From an uncultured Pluralibacter sp. (GTDB lineage: Bacteria; Pseudomonadota; Gammaproteobacteria; Enterobacterales; Enterobacteriaceae), in contig NZ_CAJYMB010000031.1 of NCBI RefSeq assembly GCF_913775985.1, positions 1 through 50,032 of the forward strand: a stretch of DNA of 50,032 nt, in the 5' to 3' direction. The position numbers and the translations under genes are program-made. How positions within the stretch are numbered: position 1 is the stretch's first letter; every line of letters starts with the position of its first letter. The notes under the pieces are model-generated. The model ran no database searches and had not been told where the DNA came from. It saw only the letters and a list, made by a program, of their open reading frames with translations. This document shows positions 43,992 through 50,032 of the stretch, piece after piece.

Positions 43992-44906
43992 TCAGGCGAC
44001 CGCGGCGGTGCCCTGCGCGAGCAGCCAGGCGCGAAACAGCTTTACGCTGGCCGGGACGAGACTTTTCTCTACCGGCTCCAGCAGGGAGAAGCTGGAGCGG
44101 GTGGCGTGAACCTGCGGCACCGGGCGCACCAGCGCGCCGGACTCCAGATAGTTATCCGACAGCCCGCCCCAGGCCAGCGCAATCCCCTGGCCGTTGAGAG
44201 CCGCCTGCAGAAGCATCGGATAGTTATTGATATTAATGCGGTTTTTAGGCCGGATGTTCGGCAGATCCACCGCGCTAAACCACTCGTCCCAGCCCAGCCA
44301 GTCGGCGTGGGCGTCCTCCAGACACAGCAGGGTTTTATTAAAAATCACCTCCGCCGGCTGCGCCGGGCCGCCGATTTTTTCGAGATAGCCCGGGCTGCAC
44401 ACCGGAAATACCTCTTCGGAGAACAGCGGCGTGGCTTTCATGTTTTGCGGCGGAGTTCGGCAGTAGAAGAGGGCGATATTGCAGTCCATCTGCCGCAGAT
44501 CCTGAATGGTGTCCGACACCAGGATCCTGAGGTCGATATCCTCGTAGCGGCGCTGGAAGTCCGGTACTCTCGGCATCAGCCACAGCGCCGCCATCGCGTT
44601 TGTGGTGACCACCGTGACTTTGCGGTCTCCCTGCCATTTTTTAACGTCGCCGGTTACCGTTGAGATATCAATCAGCGAGTTGCTGATTGACTGATAGTAA
44701 AGGCTGCCGGTGGCGGTAAGGTTGATGGTGCGGTTAATGCGCATAAACAGGGCGGTGCCGAGATACTCTTCAAGCTGGCGTATCTGGCGGCTGACCGCGC
44801 CCTGGGTGACGTTAAGCTCGTTGGCTGCCAGGGTAAAACTCAGGTGCCGGGAAGCGGCTTCAAAGGCCACCAGGCTATTTAAAGGCGGTAGGGGTTTTAT
44901 TTTCAT
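43992..44906 (-). CDS. LysR-family regulator, GcvA-like
   Basis: A 304-residue regulator with an N-terminal winged helix-turn-helix (about residues 6-65; LNSLVAFEAASRHLSFTLAA, LNVTQGAVSRQIRQLEEYLG) and a LysR substrate-binding domain (about 90-295). The LPPLNSLVAFEAASRHLSFT start is that of the GcvA group. The ATG at 44906 is chosen because it opens the domain and follows an AGG site; the longer frame upstream is unlike the family. Placed tail to tail with the BCCT gene, it likely controls the Rieske operon and transporter through the CATGAG repeats. The ligand is unknown. Confidence 0.9.
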   Translation of the reverse strand: MKIKPLPPLNSLVAFEAASRHLSFTLAANELNVTQGAVSRQIRQLEEYLGTALFMRINRTINLTATGSLYYQSISNSLIDISTVTGDVKKWQGDRKVTVVTTNAMAALWLMPRVPDFQRRYEDIDLRILVSDTIQDLRQMDCNIALFYCRTPPQNMKATPLFSEEVFPVCSPGYLEKIGGPAQPAEVIFNKTLLCLEDAHADWLGWDEWFSAVDLPNIRPKNRININNYPMLLQAALNGQGIALAWGGLSDNYLESGALVRPVPQVHATRSSFSLLEPVEKSLVPASVKLFRAWLLAQGTAAVA

Positions 44907-45334
44907 TATCGGACCTGACTCATTTGCGCTGCGGCGAGCGCCTGCGCAGTGTGAAATATGACAAGGATGGACCTTCGTCGAATAAGCCATATTGTTTATG
45001 CAGTCTATTTTATTTTGCCTGGAGCGAATACCGGGGCAGCGGGAAATTATTTTGCGGCGAGATCGTTTTGTGATCCCAGTCCTGAAAGGCGGCGGCTTCA
45101 CCGTAGTGCGCGATAAGCAAATAATTATAGCAGCCTGCTGAAGATGACTGAGGCTTATTATTCCCTGCTTTTAATATTGTTATTTGGGTGGCTATAGGCT
45201 TAATAAAAATAATGTTATTCCCCTTGTTCCCGGTTTTAAACTGCGGACGGTATTTTGTTCTAAACCGCGCCCGACGGTGCGTGCAGACTAAACCCGCTGG
45301 TTTTTATGCGTTATTCGCGGTATAACATCCTTCT
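44907..45334. other. intergenic region between the LysR gene and mmuP
   Basis: About 430 bp of AT-rich DNA with promoters for both directions. A TATAAC (45321-45326) may be the mmuP -10. Nothing else is supported. Confidence 0.5.
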
Positions 45335-45358
45335 GGATGTTTAGATGTCTAAATGGTC
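45335..45358 (+). promoter_or_regulatory. MetJ operator: three adjacent met boxes before mmuP
   Basis: GGATGTTT, AGATGTCT and AAATGGTC are consecutive 8-mers related to the MetJ consensus AGACGTCT. The middle one matches 7 of 8. They lie 10 bp before the mmuP start and just after a TATAAC -10. MetJ with S-adenosylmethionine would repress mmuPM when methionine is plentiful. Confidence 0.65.
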
Positions 45359-45367
45359 AAGGTTTAC

Positions 45368-46777
45368 ATGCACGAATCAGAACAGCAGGGCGGACAGCTC
45401 AAGCGCACCATGAAAACCCGGCACCTGATCATGCTCTCGCTCGGGGGCGTAATCGGTACGGGTCTCTTTTTTAACACCGGCTACATTATCTCTACTACAG
45501 GTGCGGCGGGCACGCTGCTGGCCTATTTCATCGGCGCCCTGGTGGTGTGGCTGGTGATGCAGTGCCTGGGCGAACTGTCGGTGGCGATGCCGGAAACCGG
45601 CGCTTTTCACGTTTACGCCAGCCGCTATATCGGCCCGGCGACCGGCTACACCGTGGCGTGGCTCTACTGGCTAACGTGGACCGTGGCGCTCGGCTCCAGC
45701 TTTACCGCCGCCGGGTTCTGCATGCAGTACTGGTTCCCGCAGGTGCCGGTGTGGATCTGGTGCGTGGTGTTTTGTGCGGTGATTTTCGCCCTTAACGTCA
45801 TTTCCACGCGCATTTTTGCCGAAGGGGAGTTCTGGTTCTCGCTGGTGAAAGTGATCACCATCATCGCGTTTATTATTCTCGGCGGCGCGGCCATCTTCGG
45901 CATTATCCCGATGCAGGACGGCTCGCCGGCGCCGGGGCTGCGTAACCTCACCGCCGAAGGCTGGTTCCCCCACGGCGGATTGCCCATTCTGATGACCATG
46001 GTGGCGGTGAATTTCGCCTACTCCGGCACTGAGCTTATCGGCATTGCGGCGGGTGAAACCGAAAATCCGCAGCGGGTTATTCCGGTGGCCATTCGCACCA
46101 CTATCGCCCGATTGATTATCTTCTTCATCGGTACGGTGTTCGTGCTGGCGGCGCTGATCCCCATGCAGCAGGCAGGGGTAGAGAAAAGCCCGTTTGTGCT
46201 GGTGTTTGAGAAAGTCGGTATTCCCTATGCCGCAGATATCTTTAACTTCGTGATCCTGACGGCGATTCTGTCGGCGGCCAACTCCGGGCTGTATGCCTCG
46301 GGCCGGATGCTGTGGTCTCTTTCCGCCGAGAAAACGCTGCCCGCCTGCTTCTCCCGGGTCACCAAAAACGGCGTACCGCTGGTGGCGCTGTCGGTGAGTA
46401 TGCTGGGCGGCGTGCTGGCGCTGTTTAGCAGCGTGGTGGCGCCCGACACGGTGTTTGTGGCGCTGTCGGCCATTTCCGGCTTCGCGGTGGTGGCGGTGTG
46501 GCTGAGCATCTGCGCCTCGCACTATTTGTTTCGCCGCCGCCACCTGGCGGAGGGCAGGGCGCTCGACGAGCTGGCCTACCGCGCCTGGGGCTATCCGCTG
46601 GTGCCGGTACTGGGATTCATCCTGTGCCTGGTGGCCTGTATCGGGCTGGCGTTTGATCCGGATCAGCGCATTGCCCTGTGGTGCGGCATTCCCTTCGTGG
46701 CGCTGTGCTACGCTGCCTTTTATGTAACCCATTCCCGAAAACAGACTCAGGAGGAGCCGCAACGTGCCGCTGAATAA
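45368..46777 (+). CDS. mmuP: S-methylmethionine permease
   Basis: A 469-residue inner-membrane amino acid permease of the APC family with about twelve helices, nearly identical in long stretches to E. coli MmuP ([60 protein letters not shown]). It imports S-methylmethionine as a methionine source. The ATG at 45368 (MHESEQQGG) follows AAGG; an ATG five codons upstream has no ribosome site. It overlaps mmuM by 14 bases and sits behind MetJ boxes. Confidence 0.96.
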   Translation: MHESEQQGGQLKRTMKTRHLIMLSLGGVIGTGLFFNTGYIISTTGAAGTLLAYFIGALVVWLVMQCLGELSVAMPETGAFHVYASRYIGPATGYTVAWLYWLTWTVALGSSFTAAGFCMQYWFPQVPVWIWCVVFCAVIFALNVISTRIFAEGEFWFSLVKVITIIAFIILGGAAIFGIIPMQDGSPAPGLRNLTAEGWFPHGGLPILMTMVAVNFAYSGTELIGIAAGETENPQRVIPVAIRTTIARLIIFFIGTVFVLAALIPMQQAGVEKSPFVLVFEKVGIPYAADIFNFVILTAILSAANSGLYASGRMLWSLSAEKTLPACFSRVTKNGVPLVALSVSMLGGVLALFSSVVAPDTVFVALSAISGFAVVAVWLSICASHYLFRRRHLAEGRALDELAYRAWGYPLVPVLGFILCLVACIGLAFDPDQRIALWCGIPFVALCYAAFYVTHSRKQTQEEPQRAAE

Positions 46778-47696
46778 TCCCCTAACGCCTATTCTTAACG
46801 CCCACCCTTTCGTGGTGCTCGACGGCGCAATGGCCACCGAACTGGAAGCGCGCGGCTGCAATCTGGCCGACAGCCTGTGGTCGGCGAAGGTGCTGCTGGA
46901 AGATCCGCAGCTGATTGCCGATGTGCATCTCGACTATTTTCGCGCCGGCGCCCGGGTGGCGACCACCGCCAGCTATCAGGCAACCCCTGCAGGCTTTGCC
47001 GCACGCGGCATTGACGAGGCGCAGTCCCGGGCGCTGATTGGTAAAAGCGTGGCGCTGGCCCGCCAAGCGCGGGAAGCGCGGCTGGCGGAAGATCCGCAGG
47101 CGGGCACCCTGCTGGTAGCGGGCTCCGTTGGCCCCTACGGCGCGTTCCTCGCCGACGGTTCCGAGTACCGCGGAGACTACCGGCGCAGCGAGCGCGAGTT
47201 TCAGGATTTCCACCGCCCGCGCGTGGAGGCGCTGCTGGATGCCGGTGCGGATCTGCTGGCCTGCGAAACCCTGCCGTCCTTCCCGGAAATTCGCGCCCTG
47301 GCGGCGCTGCTGGTCGACTACCCCCGCGCCCGGGCGTGGTTCTCCTTTACCCTGCGCGACAGCGAACACCTGAGCGACGGCACGTCGCTGCGCGACGTGG
47401 TGGCCGCGCTGGCGGCTTATGCGCAGGTGGTGGCGCTGGGCATCAACTGTATCGCGCTGGAGGATACTACCGCCGCGCTGCAGCACCTGAGTGGCCTGAC
47501 GACGCTGCCGCTGGTGGTCTACCCCAACTCCGGCGAACACTACGACGCGGTAAGCAAAACCTGGCACCATCACGGCGAGCAGTGCGCGACGCTTGCCGAT
47601 TATCTGCCCCGCTGGCGGGACGCGGGGGCGAAGCTTATCGGCGGCTGCTGCCGCACCACGCCGAAGGATATCGCCCGGCTGCGGGCGCACTGTTAA
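46764..47696 (+). CDS. mmuM: homocysteine S-methyltransferase
   Basis: A 310-residue cytoplasmic enzyme that transfers the methyl group of S-methylmethionine to homocysteine, giving two methionines. The zinc-binding cysteines are C229 (GINCIALE) and the pair C295-C296 (GGCCRTTP). Other family blocks are [17 protein letters not shown] at the start and [20 protein letters not shown]. It uses a GTG start inside the end of mmuP, with GAGGAG upstream, so it is translationally coupled. A strong terminator follows. Confidence 0.96.
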   Translation: MPLNNPLTPILNAHPFVVLDGAMATELEARGCNLADSLWSAKVLLEDPQLIADVHLDYFRAGARVATTASYQATPAGFAARGIDEAQSRALIGKSVALARQAREARLAEDPQAGTLLVAGSVGPYGAFLADGSEYRGDYRRSEREFQDFHRPRVEALLDAGADLLACETLPSFPEIRALAALLVDYPRARAWFSFTLRDSEHLSDGTSLRDVVAALAAYAQVVALGINCIALEDTTAALQHLSGLTTLPLVVYPNSGEHYDAVSKTWHHHGEQCATLADYLPRWRDAGAKLIGGCCRTTPKDIARLRAHC

Positions 47697-47702
47697 TCGC
47701 GC

Positions 47703-47733
47703 TGCCGGGAGGTATCTCCCGGCACGTTTTTTT
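47703..47733 (+). terminator. rho-independent terminator of mmuPM
   Basis: TGCCGGGAG / CTCCCGGCA stem with a GTAT loop, then CG and seven T residues, 6 bp after the mmuM stop. Confidence 0.92.
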
Positions 47734-48091
47734 CATCGCTATTGCGGGCAAAGCTCATTTCAGCCTGCGCGCTAAATTATCCCGGTATTTAAACTGAATC
47801 TGCCTGGTTATATATTTAAATTTATAGCGACTTGTCGTAAGTCATTACCGGTGGCGGGTTTAATTAATAATAAAAATCATTTCACTCGCGACATAAAGTA
47901 AATAATTAACATCGTATTAACTGAATAACGTGCATTGATAACATTATATAAATCAGCTATTTATCATAGTGATATTTCTCCTCTCTTTTTGATAATCGGC
48001 AGCGATATCTCCCACCACGCCTATTTCTTTATCGCCGTATTTTTAGATTCACTTCACATATCTCACGCTTAAATACGCCTTCAGAGACAGG
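47734..48091. other. AT-rich region upstream of the xanthine dehydrogenase-like gene
   Basis: About 360 bp without a gene. It should contain activator sites for the sigma-54 promoter at 48092, but no clear paired repeat was recognised. Confidence 0.5.
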
Positions 48092-48107
48092 TGGCATAGC
48101 CATTGCT
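48092..48107 (+). promoter_or_regulatory. sigma-54 promoter
   Basis: TGGCAT-AGCCA-TTGCT matches the -24/-12 consensus TGGCAC-N5-TTGCW with only one mismatch and the required GG-N10-GC spacing. It lies 40 bp before the next start codon. Transcription would need an enhancer-binding activator, not found in this window. Confidence 0.7.
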
Positions 48108-48147
48108 TTATTCAGGTATCTTTCCTTGCTAGTGGAGACTGAATAAC

Positions 48148-50032
48148 ATGGATACATTGCTGGTTGGCAATGAAGTGCCCCGCGTGGACGGGCTGGCGAA
48201 GGTCACGGGTAAAGCCGTGTACGGTGACGATATCGTCAAAAAAGATATGCTCTACGGCGTGTGCCGCTATGTGGATATCGCCGCCGGACGTATCGACTCG
48301 CTGGATTTGTCCGAAGCCGAGAAGGTACCCGGCGTGGTACGTATCGCCACCTGGAACGATATTCCCGGGCAGCGCAAGCTGGGCGCTATTGTGCAGGACC
48401 ATCCGCCTATCATCGACGACGAAATCGCCTACCGCGGTGACGTCATTGCGGTGGTAGCCGCCGAAACCTATGAAGCCGCGTGCATCGCGGTGGATAAAAT
48501 AAAAGTCGCCTATACCCCCTGGGAACCCATCACCTGCCCGGAAGAGGCGCTCAAGCCGGGCGCGCGCCTGATCCACAGCGAGCTGGGCAGCAACGTCATC
48601 AACCGCCACCACACCGCGAAGGGCGATATCGACGCCGGTTTCGCCGCCTCCACCCACATCTTTGAACGCGAATATGAAGTGGGCTTCCAGGAGCACGGCT
48701 ATATCGAACCGGAAACCATTACCGCCTACCTCGATGATAATGAGCAGATCATGACCATCGAAGGCTCCATTCAGAACGCCCACCGCACCCGGGCGGTGAT
48801 CGCCAAATACCTCGCGCTGCCGCAGTCTAAAGTCAACATCAAGCGCTCGGTGCTGGGCGGCTCTTTCGGCGGTAAAGACGATATTATTGATAACGTCTCC
48901 TGCCGCGCGGCGCTGCTGGTGCATCTCACCGGACGTCCGGTGAAGATCTCCTACAACCGCGAGCAGTCGATGCGCGAAAGCTACAAGCGCCACCCGTACA
49001 AGATGAAATACCGTATCGGGCTGGACGACGAGGCGCGCATCCAGGCCATCAAAATTGAGATTATCGCCGACGGCGGCAGCTACTGCGGGCAGACCATGTT
49101 CGTCACCTGGCGCAGCTCGGTGCAGGCGGCGGGCCCGTACAATATTCCTAACGTGCGCGTCGATCTGGTGGGCGTGTACACCAACAACAACTACACCTCC
49201 GCCTATCGCGGCTACGGCGCGCCGCAGGTTATCTTCGCCAACGAATCCCTGATGGACGACGTGGCGGCGGAAATGGGGCTTTCGCCGGTGGAACTGCGCC
49301 TGCGCAACGTGCTCAAGCAGGGCGATACCAGCATGGCCGGTCAGGTGTTCAGCGACCATACCGTTTCCGCACAGGAAGTGCTGGAAAAATCGCTGATCAA
49401 GGCGGAATACGAAGCGAAACGCGCCCACTATGAGCAGCTCAACGCCAAAGGCGGGCCGATCCGCTACGGCATCGGTTTTGCGCTCAGCCACCGCGGCTGC
49501 TCCCTGGGGGCAGAGGGGCTCGATGCCTCTTCCGCGCTGATTCAGGTCAACGCCGATGGCAGCGTTAACATTTCTACCTCGGTCTCTGAGAACGGCCAGG
49601 GCCTGCAAACCACCATGTCCCTGCTGGCGGCGGAAGCCTTCGGCATCGGCCTTGAGCAGGTGATGTTCAGCGAACCGGCCACCGCCATGATCGCCGACGG
49701 CGGTTCGACCGTGGCGTCACGCGGCACGCTGATGGGCGGCCAGGCGATCCTCAGCGCGGCCAACAAAATCAAGCAGCGCATGGCGGACGCAATCAAAGAG
49801 ACGCTCAAGGTCGACGGTATCGACGACATCGCCTGGGAAAATGGCAAGGTCTTCAGCCGTAAAGATCCCTCTCTGAGCCTGAGCTTCCAGCAGGTGGTGG
49901 ACATGACCAAAGCCACCGGTGCCAACGTCTCGGCCTACGGCTGGCACGTGGCGCCGGATATCCACTGGGACGAAGAGAAAGGCTGCGGCAGCCCGTACTT
50001 CACCTGGGTGTACGGCTGCCAGGTGGCGGACA
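48148..50032 (+). CDS. xanthine dehydrogenase-family molybdopterin-binding subunit (C-terminus beyond window)
   Basis: The first 628 residues of a large molybdenum hydroxylase subunit. The N-terminal domain begins GNEVPRVDGLAKVTGKAVYGDD, with GVVRIATWNDIPG and YRGDVIAVVAAETYEAA. The molybdopterin part has VLGGSFGGKDD (about residues 234-244), SAYRGYGAPQ (about 350-360) and ISTSVSENGQGLQT. Such enzymes hydroxylate purines or other N-heterocycles or aldehydes together with FAD and iron-sulfur subunits, which must lie to the right. The ATG at 48148 follows GGAG at 11 bp. A sigma-54 promoter precedes it, as suits nitrogen-scavenging purine use. Substrate is not certain. Confidence 0.88.
   Translation, partial: MDTLLVGNEVPRVDGLAKVTGKAVYGDDIVKKDMLYGVCRYVDIAAGRIDSLDLSEAEKVPGVVRIATWNDIPGQRKLGAIVQDHPPIIDDEIAYRGDVIAVVAAETYEAACIAVDKIKVAYTPWEPITCPEEALKPGARLIHSELGSNVINRHHTAKGDIDAGFAASTHIFEREYEVGFQEHGYIEPETITAYLDDNEQIMTIEGSIQNAHRTRAVIAKYLALPQSKVNIKRSVLGGSFGGKDDIIDNVSCRAALLVHLTGRPVKISYNREQSMRESYKRHPYKMKYRIGLDDEARIQAIKIEIIADGGSYCGQTMFVTWRSSVQAAGPYNIPNVRVDLVGVYTNNNYTSAYRGYGAPQVIFANESLMDDVAAEMGLSPVELRLRNVLKQGDTSMAGQVFSDHTVSAQEVLEKSLIKAEYEAKRAHYEQLNAKGGPIRYGIGFALSHRGCSLGAEGLDASSALIQVNADGSVNISTSVSENGQGLQTTMSLLAAEAFGIGLEQVMFSEPATAMIADGGSTVASRGTLMGGQAILSAANKIKQRMADAIKETLKVDGIDDIAWENGKVFSRKDPSLSLSFQQVVDMTKATGANVSAYGWHVAPDIHWDEEKGCGSPYFTWVYGCQVAD

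Noticed and set aside
48112..49608. 498-codon leftward frame opposite the molybdopterin subunit
   Set aside because: The rightward frame has clear xanthine dehydrogenase family blocks, a ribosome site and a promoter.
1..50032. CRISPR arrays, IS elements and prophage genes
   Set aside because: No regularly spaced direct repeats, transposases or phage proteins were seen anywhere in the window.

Overview
The window looks like chromosomal DNA of a member of the Enterobacteriaceae close to Escherichia, Klebsiella and Enterobacter. The evidence is an MtfA protein nearly identical to the E. coli form, tRNA-Asn(GUU) and tRNA-Ser(CGA) that match the E. coli genes as I remember them, and MmuP/MmuM proteins of E. 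coli type. The genus cannot be fixed from the sequence alone. There is no integrase, transposase or CRISPR array in the window.

Layout. (1) 1-4993: a GC-rich redox cassette with a leftward FAD oxidoreductase (cut by the window edge), divergent from an LLM flavin monooxygenase, an Ldh-family dehydrogenase, an aldo/keto reductase and a DUF1349 protein, closed by a terminator. (2) About 4993-26245: a visibly more AT-rich block holding a complete myo-inositol catabolic set: an RpiR-type regulator, two IolG dehydrogenases, IolB, IolA, IolT, an AraC regulator, IolE, a family-30 glycosidase, IolI, a YfcJ-type MFS protein, IolC fused to its aldolase domain, IolD and an orphan glucose-type PTS IIA protein, followed by an unknown secreted protein. 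It ends at the 3' side of tRNA-Asn. (3) 26246-28517: tRNA-Asn, mtfA, tRNA-Ser and a GT25 glycosyltransferase. (4) 28865-35849: a leftward chaperone-usher fimbrial operon behind an EcpR-like regulator, with two tandem paralogous tip adhesins. (5) 36462-44906: a quaternary-amine type catabolic locus with a Rieske oxygenase, aldehyde dehydrogenase, rubredoxin-reductase fusion and FAD amine oxidase (leftward), a divergent BCCT transporter, and a LysR regulator. (6) 45368-47696: mmuP-mmuM for S-methylmethionine use, behind MetJ boxes. (7) 48148 to the end: the molybdopterin subunit of a xanthine-dehydrogenase-family enzyme behind a sigma-54 promoter.

How the genes work together. In the inositol block, IolT imports inositol, IolG oxidises it, IolE dehydrates, IolD opens the ring, IolB isomerises, IolC phosphorylates, its fused DUF2090 domain probably cleaves, and IolA makes the acyl-CoA. 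IolI handles inosose isomers. At least five promoter regions in the block share an AT-rich near-palindrome close to TGAAATATWAATTCA, a good candidate for the operator of the RpiR-type repressor. The GH30 enzyme has no signal peptide and its stop overlaps the iolI start, which suggests that intracellular inositol glycosides are also substrates. In the Rieske locus, the rubredoxin-reductase fusion is the only encoded electron donor for the oxygenase. This pairing, with an FAD amine oxidase, an aldehyde dehydrogenase and a betaine-type transporter, is the best candidate here for an incompletely described pathway.
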